Below, piece after piece: positions 24,118-36,700 of a stretch of DNA of 64,000 nucleotides. The first letter of the stretch is position 1, and every line of letters begins with the position of its first letter. The position numbers and the translations under genes were made by a program. This DNA comes from Pontederia crassipes. Its lineage: Eukaryota; Streptophyta; Magnoliopsida; Commelinales; Pontederiaceae. The notes under the pieces are model-generated. The model did not search any database, was not told where the DNA came from, and was given only the letters and a program-made list of their open reading frames with translations. Location of the stretch: positions 16,690,501 through 16,754,500 of the forward strand of contig CM060197.1 in NCBI GenBank assembly GCA_030549335.1. The letters run 5' to 3'.

Positions 24118-25004
24118 ATCACCTCTTAGGACATCCAAAGTATGTAACAGGTATCTATAACTTATAGCATTGAACCTTACTCTAAGACTCTAATCCCCAA
24201 GAGCTTTATCATTGATTGTAACGGTTCAACTTCGGTTTGAAATAGAGTTAAAGTTCCAAAGATCTATCACCTCTTAGGACACCCAAAGGATGTAATAAGT
24301 ATCTATAACTTATAGCTTTGAACCTTACTCTAAGACTCTAATCCTCAAGAGCTTTATCATTGATTGTAACGGTTCCACTTCGGTTTGAAATAGAGTTAAA
24401 GTTCCGAAGATCTATCACCTCTTAGGACACCCAAAGGTTGTAATAAGTATCTATAACTTATAGCTTTGAACCTTACTCTAAGACTCTAATCCCCAAGAGT
24501 TTTATCATTGATTGTAACGGTTCAACTTCGGTTTGAAATAGAGTTAAAGTTTCAAAGATCTATCACCTCTTAGGACACCCAAAGGTTGTAATAAGTTTCT
24601 TTAACTTATAGCTTTGAACCTTACTCTAAGACTCTAATCCCCAAGAGCTCTATCATTGATTGTAACGGTTCAACTTCGGTTTGAAATAGAGTTAATGTTC
24701 TTGAGATCTATCATCTCTTAGGACACCCAAAGTATGTAATAAGTATCTATAACTTATAGCTTTGAACCTTACTCTAAGACTCTAATCCCCAAGAGCTTTA
24801 ACATTGATTGTAACGGTTCAACTTCGGTTTGAAATAGAGTTAAAGTTCCAAAGACCTATCACCGCTTAAGACACCCAAAGGTTGTAATAAATATCTATAA
24901 CTTATAGCTTTGAACCTTACTCTAAGACTCTAATCCCCAGAGCTTTATCATTGATTGTAACGGTTCAACTTCGGTTTGAAATAGAGTTAAAGTTCCAAAG
25001 ATCT
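24118..25004 (+). repeat. Family I cassette C7, M1-M6 with chimeric M6
   Basis: M1 to M5 are intact. M6 (24,858) starts correctly with caccgcttaag and aataaatat but then lacks one base (ccccagag near 24,936) and switches to ctttatc and an ordinary boundary. M7 is missing. M6 is thus a mid-monomer fusion between a cassette monomer and a plain one. M1 has a private gacatcc and M2 a private ggttccac. Confidence 0.88.
24858..25004 (+). repeat. 147-bp chimeric monomer
   Basis: One base is missing in the normally invariant ccccaagag block, at the point where an M6-type left half meets a plain right half. C9 and C10 show the same M6-to-plain switch (27,521 and 30,925) without the missing base. The switch therefore probably predates the deletion. 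Confidence 0.9.
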
Positions 25005-25300
25005 ATCACCTCTTAGGACACCCAAAGGTTGTAATAAGTATCTATAACTTATAGCTTTGAACCTTACGCTAAGACTCTAATCCCCAAGAGCTTTATCATT
25101 GATTGTAACGGTTCAACTTCGGTTTGAAATAGAGTTAAAGTTCCAAAGATCTATCACCTCTTAGGACACCCAAAGGTTGTAATCAGTATCTATAACTTAT
25201 AGCTTTGAACCTTACTCTAAGACTCTAATCCCCAAGAGCTTTATCATTGATTGTAACGGTTCAACTTCGGTTTGAAATAGAGTTAAAGTTCCAAAGATCT
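25005..25300 (+). repeat. Two-monomer spacer with ttacgct marker
   Basis: The first monomer has ccttacgctaag, a variant seen otherwise at 27,730 and 31,134. The second has aatcagtatc and is followed by an attacc start. The same order follows C9 and C10, so this pair belongs to the downstream flank of the truncated cassettes. Confidence 0.85.
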
Positions 25301-25892
25301 ATTACCTCTTAGCACACCCAAAGGTTGTAATAAGTATCTATAACTTATAGCTTTGAACCTTACTCTAAGACTCTAATCCTCAAGAGCTTTATCATTGATT
25401 GTAACGGTTCAACTTCGGTTTGAAATAGAGTTAAAGTTCCGAAGATCTATCACCTCTTAGGACACCCAAAGGTTGTAATAAGTATCTATAACTTATAGCT
25501 TTGAACCTTACTCTAAGACTCTAATCCCCAAGAGTTTTATCATTGATTGTAACGGTTCAACTTTGGTTTGAAATAGAGTTAAAGTTTCAAAGATCTATCA
25601 CCTCTTAGGACACCCAAAGGTTGTAATAAGTTTCTTTAACTTATAGCTTTGAACCTTACTCTAAGACTCTAATCCCCAAGAGCTCTATCATTGATTGTAA
25701 CGGTTCAACTTCGGTTTGAAATAGAGTTAATGTTCTTGAGATCTATCATCTCTTAGGACACCCAAAGTATGTAATAAGTATCTATAACTTATAGCTTTGA
25801 ACCTTACTCTAAGACTCTAATCCCCAAGAGCTTTATCATTGATTGTAACGGTTCAACTTCGGTTTGAAATAGAGTTAAAGTTCCAAAGATCT
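25301..25892 (+). repeat. Family I cassette C8, truncated (M2-M5)
   Basis: Begins with a chimeric monomer: the left half is attacc, cttagcac and ggttg, the right half is M2 (aatcctcaag, ttccgaag). M3, M4 and an M5 left half follow. M5 then ends with ctttatc and a plain boundary leading to another attacc monomer. Both ends are mid-monomer fusions. It lies only 1,035 bp after the M2 of C7. Confidence 0.85.
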
Positions 25893-26780
25893 ATTACCTC
25901 TTAGGACACCCAAAGGTTGTAATAAGTATCTATAACTTATAGCTTTGAACCTTACTCTAAGACTCTAATCCCCAAGAGCTTTATCATTGATTGTAACGGT
26001 TCAACTTCGGTTTGAAATAGAGTTAAAGTTCCAAAGATCTATCACCTCTTAGGACACCCAAAGGTTGTAATCAGTATCTATAACTTATAGCTTTGAACCT
26101 TACTCTAAGACTCTAATCCCCAAGAGCTTTATCATTGATTGTAACGGTTCAACTTCGGTTTGAAATAGAGTTAAAGTTCCAAAGATCTATCACCTCTTAG
26201 GACACCCAAAGGTTGTAATAAGTATCTATAACTTATAGCTTTGAACCTTACTCTAAGACTCTAATCCCCAAGAGCTTTATCATTGATTGTAACGGTTCAA
26301 CTTTGGTTTGAAATAGAGTTAATGTTCTTGAAATCTATCATCTCTTGGGACACCCAAAGTATGTAATAAGTATCTATAACTTATAGCTTTGAACCTTACT
26401 CTAAGACTCTAATCCCCAAGAGCTTTAACATTGATTGTAACGGTTCAACTTCGGTTTGAAATAGAGTTAAAGTTCCAAAGATCTATCACCTCTTAGGACA
26501 CCCAAAGTATGTAATAGGTATCTATAACTTATAGCTTTGAACCTTACTCTAAGACTCTAATCCCCAAGAGCTTTAACATTGATTGTAACGGTTCAACTTC
26601 GGTTTGAAATAGAGTTAAAGTTCCAAAGATCTATCACCTCTTAGGACACCCAAAGGATGTAATAAGTATCTATAACTTATAGCTTTGAACCTTACTCTAA
26701 GGCTCTAATCCCCAAGAGCTTTATCATTGATTGTAACGGTTCAACTTCGGTTTGAAATAGAGTTAAAGTTCCAAAGATCT
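25893..26780 (+). repeat. Family I spacer segment of 6 monomers
   Basis: Starts with an attacc monomer, followed by aatcag, plain, catctcttggg, gtatgtaatagg and ggatg plus aaggctcta monomers, the usual lead-in to an M1 cassette. One monomer has the ctttgg change at the second CpG near 26,301. Confidence 0.85.
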
Positions 26781-27668
26781 ATCACCTCTTAGGACACCCA
26801 AAGTATGTAACAGGTATCTATAACTTATAGCATTGAACCTTACTCTAAGACTCTAATCCCCAAGAGCTTTATCATTGATTGTAACGGTTCAACTTCGGTT
26901 TGAAATAGAGTTAAAGTTCCAAAGATCTATCACCTCTTAGGACACCCAAAGGATGTAATAAGAATCTATAACTTATAGCTTTGAACCTTACTCTAAGACT
27001 CTAATCCTCAAGAGCTTTATCATTGATTGTAACGGTTCAACTTCGGTTTGAAATAGAGTTAAAGTTCCGAAGATCTATCACCTCTTAGGACACCCAAAGG
27101 TTGTAATAAGTATCTATAACTTATAGCTTTGAACCTTACTCTAAGACTCTAATCCCCAAGAGTTTTATCATTGATTGTAACGGTTCAACTTCGGTTTGAA
27201 ATAGAGTTAAAGTTTCAAAGATCTATCACCTCTTAGGACACCCAAAGGTTGTAATAAGTTTCTTTAACTTATAGCTTTGAACCTTACTCTAAGACTCTAA
27301 TCCCCAAGAGCTCTATCATTGATTGTAACGGTTCAACTTCGGTTTGAAATAGAGTTAATGTTCTTGAGATCTATCATCTCTTAGGACACCCAAAGTATGT
27401 AATAAGTATCTATAACTTATAGCTTTGAACCTTACTCTAAGACTCTAATCCCCAAGAACTTTAACATTGATTGTAACGGTTCAACTTCGGTTTGAAATAG
27501 AGTTAAAGTTCCAAAGACCTATCACCGCTTAAGACACCCAAAGGTTGTAATAAATATCTATAACTTATAGCTTTGAACCTTACTCTAAGACTCTAATCCC
27601 CAAGAGCTTTATCATTGATTGTAACGGTTCAACTTCGGTTTGAAATAGAGTTAAAGTTCCAAAGATCT
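26781..27668 (+). repeat. Family I cassette C9, M1-M6 with chimeric M6
   Basis: M1 to M5, then an M6 that changes to the plain type in its right half. M2 has aataagaatc, shared only with C10. M5 has aagaacttt. From M2 (26,929) the sequence belongs to the first copy of the 3,404-bp tandem duplication. Confidence 0.88.
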
Positions 27669-30332
27669 ATCACCTCTTAGGACACCCAAAGGTTGTAATA
27701 AGTATCTATAACTTATAGCTTTGAACCTTACGCTAAGACTCTAATCCCCAAGAGCTTTATCATTGATTGTAACGGTTCAACTTCGGTTTGAAATAGAGTT
27801 AAAGTTCCAAAGATCTATCACCTCTTAGGACACCCAAAGGTTGTAATCAGTATCTATAACTTATAGCTTTGAACCTTACTCTAAGACTCTAATCCCCAAG
27901 AGCTTTATCATTGATTGTAACGGTTCAACTTCGGTTTGTAATAGAGTTAAAGTTCCAAAGATCTATTACCTCTTAGGACACCCAAAGGTTGTAATAAGTA
28001 TCTATAACTTATAGCTTTGAACCTTACTCTAAGACTCTAATCCCCAAGAGCTTTAACATTGATTGTAACGGTTCAACTTTGGTTTGAAATAGAGTTAAAG
28101 TTCCAAAGACCTATCACCTCTTAAGACACCCAAAGGTTGTAATAAGTATCTATAAGTTATAGCTTTGAACCTTACTCTAAGACTCTAATCCCCAAGAGCT
28201 TTATCATTGATTGTAACGGTTCAACTTCGGTTTGAAATAGAGTTAAAGTTCCAAAGACCTATCACCTCTTAAGACACCCAAAGGTTGTAATAAGTATCTA
28301 TAACTTATAGCTTTGAACCTTACTCTAAGACTCTAATCCCCAAGAGCTTTATCATTGATTGTAACGGTTCAACTTCGGTTTGAAATAGAGTTAAAGTTCC
28401 AAAGATCTATCACCTCTTAGGACACCCAAAGGTTGTAATAAGTATCTATAACTTATAGCTTTGAACCTTACTCTAAGACTCTAATCCCCAAGAGCTTTAT
28501 CATTGATTGTAACGGTTCAACTTCTGTTTGAAATAGAGTTAAAGTTTCAAAGATCTATCACCTCTTAGGACACCCAAAGTATGTAATAAGTTTCTATAAC
28601 TTATAGCTTTGAACCTTACTCTAAGACTCTAATCCCCAAGAGCTTTATCATTGATTGTAACGGTTCAACTTCGGTTTGAAATAGAGTTAAAGTTCCAAAG
28701 ATCTATCACCTCTTAGGACACCCAAAGGATGTAATAAGTATCTATAACTTATAGCTTTGAACCTTACTCTAAGACTCTAATCCCCAAGAGCTTTATCATT
28801 GATTGTAACGGTTCAACTTCGGTTTGAAGTAGAGTTAAAGTTCCAAAGATCTATCACCTCTTCGGACACCAAAAGGTTGTAATAAGTATCTATAACTTAT
28901 AGCTTTGAACCTTACTCTAAGACTCTAATCCCCAAGAGCTTTATCATTGATTGTAACGGTTCAACTTCGGTTTAAAATAGAGTTAAAGTTTCAAAGATCT
29001 ATCACCTCTTAGGACACCCAAAGGTTGTAATAAGTTTCTATAACTTATAGCTTTGAACCTTACTCTAAGACTCTAATCCCCAAGAGCTCTATCAATTATT
29101 GTAACGGTTCAACTTCGGTTTGAAATAGAGTTAATGTTCTTGAGATCTATCATCTCTTAGGACACCCAAAGTATGTAATAAGTATCTATAACTTATAGCT
29201 TTGAACCTTACTCTAAGACTCTAATCCCCAAGAGCTTTAACATTGATTGTAACGGTTCAACTTCGGTTTGAAATAGAGTTAAAGTTCCAAAGACCTATCA
29301 CCTCTTAAGACACCAAAAGGTTATAATAAGTATCTATAACTTATAGCTTTCAACCTTACTCTAAGACTCTAATCTCCAAGAGCTTTATCATTGATTGTAA
29401 CGGTTCAACTTCGGTTTGAAATAGAGTTAATGTTCTTGAGATCTATCATCTCTTAGGACACCCAAATTATGTAATAAGTATCTATAACTTATAGCTTTGA
29501 ACCTTACTCTAAGACTCTAATCCCCAAGAGCTTTAACATTGATTGTAACGGTTCAACTTTGGTTTGAAATAGAGTTAAAGTTCCAAAGACCTATCACCTC
29601 TTAAGACACCCAAAGGTTGTAATAAGTATCTATAAGTTATAGCTTTGAACCTTACTCTAAGACTCTAATTCCCAAGAGCTTTATCATTGATTGTAACGGT
29701 TCAACTTCGGTTTGAAATAGAGTTAAAGTTCCAAAGACCTATCACCTCTTAAGACACCCAAAGGTTGTAATAAGTATCTATAACTTATAGCTTTGAACCT
29801 TACTCTAAGACTCTAATCCCCAAGAGCTTTATCATTGATTGTAACGGTTCAACTTCGGTTTGAAATAGAGTTAAAGTTCCAAAGACCTATCACCTCTTAA
29901 GACACCCAAAGGTTGTAATAAGTATCTATAACTTATAGCTTTGAACCTTACTCTAAGACTCTAATCCCCAAGAGCTTTATCATTGATTGTAACGGTTCAA
30001 CTTCGGTTTGAAATAGAGTTAAAGTTCCAAAGATCTATCACCTCTTAGGACACCCAAAGGTTGTAATAAGTATCTATAACTTATAGCTTTGAACCTTACT
30101 CTAAGACTCTAATCCCCAAGAGCTTTATCATTGATTGTAACGGTTCAACTTCTGTTTGAAATAGAGTTAAAGTTTCAAAGATCTATCACCTCTTAGGACA
30201 CCCAAAGTATGTAATAAGTTTCTATAACTTATAGCTTTGAACCTTACTCTAAGACTCTAATCCCCAAGAGCTTTATCATTGATTGTAACGGTTCAACTTC
30301 GGTTTGAAATAGAGTTAAAGTTCCAAAGATCT
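26929..30332 (+). repeat. 3,404-bp duplicated block, copy 1 (23 monomers)
   Basis: The second copy starts exactly where this one ends, at 30,333. Shared private markers at a constant offset of 3,404 include aataagaatc, ccttacgctaag, ggtttgtaatag, attacc, ataagttatag, cttctgtttg, ggtttgaagtag with tcttcggac, atcaattattg, ccaaattatg and aattcccaag. It holds the M2-M6 part of C9 and eighteen further monomers (27,669-30,332) in which the cttctg and ataagttatag markers define a local unit of 10-13 monomers. Confidence 0.9.
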
Positions 30333-31072
30333 ATCACCTCTTAGGACACCCAAAGGATGTAATAAGAATCTATAACTTATAGCTTTGAACCTTACTCTAA
30401 GACTCTAATCCTCAAGAGCTTTATCATTGATTGTAACGGTTCAACTTCGGTGTGAAATAGAGTTAAAGTTCCGAAGATCTATCACCTCTTAGGACACCCA
30501 AAGGTTGTAATAAGTATCTATAACTTATAGCTTTGAACCTTACTCTAAGACTCTAATCCCCAAGAGTTTTATCATTGATTGTAACGGTTCAACTTCGGTT
30601 TGAAATAGAGTTAAAGTTTCAAAGATCTATCACCTCTTAGGACACCCAAAGGTTGTAATAAGTTTCTTTAACTTATAGCTTTGAACCTTACTCTAAGACT
30701 CTAATCCCCAAGAGCTCTATCATTGATTGTAACGGTTCAACTTCGGTTTGAAATAGAGTTAATGTTCTTGAGATCTATCATCTCTTAGGACACCCAAAGT
30801 ATGTAATAAGTATCTATAACTTATAGCTTTGAACCTTACTCTAAGACTCTAATCCCCAAGAACTTTAACATTGATTGTAACGGTTCAACTTCGGTTTGAA
30901 ATAGAGTTAAAGTTCCAAAGACCTATCACCGCTTAAGACACCCAAAGGTTGTAATAAATATCTATAACTTATAGCTTTGAACCTTACTCTAAGACTCTAA
31001 TCCCCAAGAGCTTTATCATTGATTGTAACGGTTCAACTTCGGTTTGAAATAGAGTTAAAGTTCCAAAGATCT
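30333..31072 (+). repeat. Family I cassette C10, M2-M6 (no M1, chimeric M6)
   Basis: The last family I cassette in the window, generated by duplication of C9. M1 is missing because the copied block begins at M2; the monomer before it (30,185) is a gtatgtaataagtttc type. M6 (30,925) becomes plain in its right half. After this point the aatcctcaag and caccgcttaag markers are not seen again. Confidence 0.88.
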
Positions 31073-33736
31073 ATCACCTCTTAGGACACCCAAAGGTTGT
31101 AATAAGTATCTATAACTTATAGCTTTGAACCTTACGCTAAGACTCTAATCCCCAAGAGCTTTATCATTGATTGTAACGGTTCAACTTCGGTTTGAAATAG
31201 AGTTAAAGTTCCAAAGATCTATCACCTCTTAGGACACCCAAAGGTTGTAATCAGTATCTATAACTTATAGCTTTGAACCTTACTCTAAGACTCTAATCCC
31301 CAAGAGCTTTATCATTGATTGTAACGGTTCAACTTCGGTTTGTAATAGAGTTAAAGTTCCAAAGATCTATTACCTCTTAGGACACCCAAAGGTTGTAATA
31401 AGTATCTATAACTTATAGCTTTGAACCTTACTCTAAGACTCTAATCCCCAAGAGCTTTAACATTGATTGTAACGGTTCAACTTTGGTTTGAAATAGAGTT
31501 AAAGTTCCAAAGACCTATCACCTCTTAAGACACCCAAAGGTTGTAATAAGTATCTATAAGTTATAGCTTTGAACCTTACTCTAAGACTCTAATCCCCAAG
31601 AGCTTTATCATTGATTGTAACGGTTCAACTTCGGTTTGAAATAGAGTTAAAGTTCCAAAGACCTATCACCTCTTAAGACACCCAAAGGTTGTAATAAGTA
31701 TCTATAACTTATAGCTTTGAACCTTACTCTAAGACTCTAATCCCCAAGAGCTTTATCATTGATTGTAACGGTTCAACTTCGGTTTGAAATAGAGTTAAAG
31801 TTCCAAAGATCTATCACCTCTTAGGACACCCAAAGGTTGTAATAAGTATCTATAACTTATAGCTTTGAACCTTACTCTAAGACTCTAATCCCCAAGAGCT
31901 TTATCATTGATTGTAACGGTTCAACTTCTGTTTGAAATAGAGTTAAAGTTTCAAAGATCTATCACCTCTTAGGACACCCAAAGTATGTAATAAGTTTCTA
32001 TAACTTATAGCTTTGAACCTTACTCTAAGACTCTAATCCCCAAGAGCTTTATCATTGATTGTAACGGTTCAACTTCGGTTTGAAATAGAGTTAAAGTTCC
32101 AAAGATCTATCACCTCTTAGGACACCCAAAGGATGTAATAAGTATCTATAACTTATAGCTTTGAACCTTACTCTAAGACTCTAATCCCCAAGAGCTTTAT
32201 CATTGATTGTAACGGTTCAACTTCGGTTTGAAGTAGAGTTAAAGTTCCAAAGATCTATCACCTCTTCGGACACCAAAAGGTTGTAATAAGTATCTATAAC
32301 TTATAGCTTTGAACCTTACTCTAAGACTCTAATCCCCAAGAGCTTTATCATTGATTGTAACGGTTCAACTTCGGTTTAAAATAGAGTTAAAGTTTCAAAG
32401 ATCTATCACCTCTTAGGACACCCAAAGGTTGTAATAAGTTTCTATAACTTATAGCTTTGAACCTTACTCTAAGACTCTAATCCCCAAGAGCTCTATCAAT
32501 TATTGTAACGGTTCAACTTCGGTTTGAAATAGAGTTAATGTTCTTGAGATCTATCATCTCTTAGGACACCCAAAGTATGTAATAAGTATCTATAACTTAT
32601 AGCTTTGAACCTTACTCTAAGACTCTAATCCCCAAGAGCTTTAACATTGATTGTAACGGTTCAACTTCGGTTTGAAATAGAGTTAAAGTTCCAAAGACCT
32701 ATCACCTCTTAAGACACCAAAAGGTTATAATAAGTATCTATAACTTATAGCTTTCAACCTTACTATAAGACTCTAATCTCCAAGAGCTTTATCATTGATT
32801 GTAACGGTTCAACTTCGGTTTGAAATAGAGTTAATGTTCTTGAGATCTATCATCTCTTAGGACACCCAAATTATGTAATAAGTATCTATAACTTATAGCT
32901 TTGAACCTTACTCTAAGACTCTAATCCCCAAGAGCTTTAACATTGATTGTAACGGTTCAACTTTGGTTTGAAATAGAGTTAAAGTTCCAAAGACCTATCA
33001 CCTCTTAAGACACCCAAAGGTTGTAATAAGTATCTATAAGTTATAGCTTTGAACCTTACTCTAAGACTCTAATTCCCAAGAGCTTTATCATTGATTGTAA
33101 CGGTTCAACTTCGGTTTGAAATAGAGTTAAAGTTCCAAAGACCTATCACCTCTTAAGACACCCAAAGGTTGTAATAAGTATCTATAACTTATAGCTTTGA
33201 ACCTTACTCTAAGACTCTAATCCCCAAGAGCTTTATCATTGATTGTAACGGTTCAACTTCGGTTTGAAATAGAGTTAAAGTTCCAAAGACCTATCACCTC
33301 TTAAGACACCCAAAGGTTGTAATAAGTATCTATAACTTATAGCTTTGAACCTTACTCTAAGACTCTAATCCCCAAGAGCTTTATCATTGATTGTAACGGT
33401 TCAACTTCGGTTTGAAATAGAGTTAAAGTTCCAAAGATCTATCACCTCTTAGGACACCCAAAGGTTGTAATAAGTATCTATAACTTATAGCTTTGAACCT
33501 TACTCTAAGACTCTAATCCCCAAGAGCTTTATCATTGATTGTAACGGTTCAACTTCTGTTTGAAATAGAGTTAAAGTTTCAAAGATCTATCACCTCTTAG
33601 GACACCCAAAGTATGTAATAAGTTTCTATAACTTATAGCTTTGAACCTTACTCTAAGACTCTAATCCCCAAGAGCTTTATCATTGATTGTAACGGTTCAA
33701 CTTCGGTTTGAAATAGAGTTAATGTTCTTGAGATCT
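30333..33736 (+). repeat. 3,404-bp duplicated block, copy 2 (23 monomers)
   Basis: A direct tandem copy of 26,929-30,332. The match ends near 33,720, where copy 2 changes to a ttcttgag boundary. Differences seen by eye are few: ggtgtgaa near 30,450 and ccttactataag near 32,764 are private to this copy. It contains cassette C10. So few differences in 3.4 kb suggest that the duplication is young compared with ordinary monomer divergence. Confidence 0.9.
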
Positions 33737-36700
33737 ATCATCTCTTAGGACACCCAAAGTATGTAATAAGTATCTATAACTTATAGCTTTGAACCTTACT
33801 CTAAGACTCTAATCCCCAAGAGCTTTAACATTGATTGTAACGGTTCAACTTCGGTTTGAAATAGAGTTAAAGTTCCAAAGACCTATCACCTCTTAAGACA
33901 CCAAAAGGTTGTAATAAGTATCTATAACTTATAGCTTTCAACCTTACTCTAAGACTCTAATCTCTAAGAGCTTTATCATTGATTGTAACGGTTGAACTTC
34001 GGTTTGAAATAGAGTTAATGTTCTTGAAATCTATCATCTCTTAGGACACCCAAAGTATGTAATAAGTATCTATAACTTATAGCTTTGAACCTTACTCTAA
34101 GACTCTAAACCCCAAGAGCTTTATCATTGATTGTAACGGTTCAACGTCGGTTTGAAATAGAGTTAAAGTTCCAAAGATCTATCACCTCTTAGGACACCCA
34201 AAGGTTGTAATAAGTATCTATAACTTATAGCTTTGAACCTTACTCTAAGACTCTAATCCCCAAGAGCTTTATCATTGATTGTAACGGTTCAACTTCGGTT
34301 TGAAATAGAGTTAAAGTTCCAAAGATCTATCACCTCTTAGGACACCCAAAGGTTGTAATAAGTATCTATAACTTATAGCTTTCAACCTTACTCTAAGACT
34401 CTAATCCCCAAGAGCTTTATCATTGATTGTAATGGTTCAACTTCGGTTTGAAATAGAGTTAATGTTCTTGAAATCTATCATCTCTTAGGACACCCAAAGT
34501 ATGTAATAAGTATCTATAACTTATAGCTTTGAACCTTACTCTAAGACTCTAATCCCCAAGAGCTTTATCATTGATTGTAACGGTTCAACTTCGGTTTGAA
34601 ATAGAGTTAAAGTTCCAAAGATCTATCACCTCTTAGGACACCAAAAGGTTGTAATAAGTATCTATAACTTATAGCTTTGAACCTTACTCTAAGACTCTAA
34701 TCCCCAAGAGCTTTATCACTGATTGTAACGGTTCAACTTCGGTTTAAAATAGAGTTAAAGTTTCAAAGATCTATCACCTCTTAGGACACCCAAAGGTTGT
34801 AATAAGTTTCTATAACTTATAGCTTTGAACCTTACTCTAAGACTCTAATCCCCAAGAGCTCTATCAATGATTGTAACGGTTCAACTTCGGTTTGAAATAG
34901 AGTTAATGTTCTTGAGATCTATCATCTCTTAGGACACCCAAAGTATGTAATAAGTATCTATAACTTATAGCTTTGAACCTTACTCTAAGACTCTAATCCC
35001 CAAGAGCTTTAACATTGATTGTAACGGTTCAACTTCGGTTTGAAATAGAGTTAAAGTTCCAAAGACCTATCACCTCTTAAGACACCAAAAGGTTGTAATA
35101 AGTATCTATAACTTATAGCTTTCAACCTTACTCTAAGACTCTAATCTCCAAGAGCTTTATCATTGATTGTAACGGTTCAACTTCGGTTTGAAATAGAGTT
35201 AATGTTCTTGAGATCTATCATCTCTTAGGACACCCAAATTATGTAATAAGTATCTATAACTTATAGCTTTGAACCTTACTCTAAGACTCTAATCCCCAAG
35301 AGCTTTAACATTGATTGTAACGGTTCAACTTTGGTTTGAAATAGAGTTAAAGTTCCAAAGACCTATCACCTCTTAAGACACCCAAAGGTTGTAATAAGTA
35401 TCTATAAGTTATAGCTTTGAACCTTACTCTAAGACTCTAATCCCCAAGAGCTTTATCATTGATTGTAACGGTTTAACTTCGGTTTGAAATAGAGTTAAAG
35501 TTCCAAAGACCTATCACCTCTTAAGACACCCAAAGGTTGTAATAAGTATCTATAACTTATAGCTTTGAACCTTACTCTAAGACTCTAATCCCCAAGAGCT
35601 TTATCATTGATTGTAACGGTTCAACTTCGGTTTGAAATAGAGTTAAAGTTCCAAAGATCTATCACCTCTTAGGACACCCAAAGGTTGTAATAAGTATCTA
35701 TAACTTATAGCTTTGAACCTTACTCTAAGACTCTAATCCCCAAGAGCTTTATCATTGATTGTAACGGTTCAACTTCTGTTTGAAATAGAGTTAAAGTTTC
35801 AAAGATCTATCACCTCTTAGGACACCCAAAGTATGTAATAAGTTTCTATAACTTATAGCTTTGAACCTTACTCTAAGACTCTAATCCCCAAGAGCTTTAT
35901 CATTGATTGTAACGGTTCAACTTCGGTTTGAAATAGAGTTAAAGTTCCAAAGATCTATCACCTCTTAGGACACCCAAAGGATGTAATAAGTATCTATAAC
36001 TTATAGCTTTGAACCTTACTCTAAGACTCTAATCCCCAAGAGCTTTATCATTGATTGTAACGGTTCAACTTCGGTTTGAAGTAGAGTTAAAGTTCCAAAG
36101 ATCTATCACCTCTTAGGACACCAAAAGGTTGTAATAAGTATCTATAACTTATAGCTTTGAACCTTACTCTAAGACTCTAATCCCCAAGAGCTTTATCATT
36201 GATTGTAACGGTTCAACTTCGGTTTAAAATAGAGTTAAAGTTTCAAAGATCTATCACCTCTTAGGACACCCAAAGGTTGTAATAAGTTTCTATAACTTAT
36301 AGCTTTGAACCTTACTCTAAGACTCTAATCCCCAAGAGCTCTATCAATGATTGTAACGGTTCAACTTCGGTTTGAAATAGAGTTAATGTTCTTGAGATCT
36401 ATCATCTCTTAGGACACCCAAAGTATGTAATAAGTATCTATAACTTATAGCTTTGAACCTTACTCTAAGACTCTAATCCCCAAGAGCTTTAACATTGATT
36501 GTAACGGTTCAACTTCGGTTTGAAATAGAGTTAAAGTTCCAAAGACCTATCACCACTTAGGACACCCAAAGGTTGTAATAAGTATCTATAACTTATAGCT
36601 TTGAACCTTACTCTAAGACTCTAATCCCCAAGAGCTTTAACATTGATTGTAATGGTTCAACTTCGGTTTGAAATAGAGTTAAAGTTCCAAAGACCTATCA

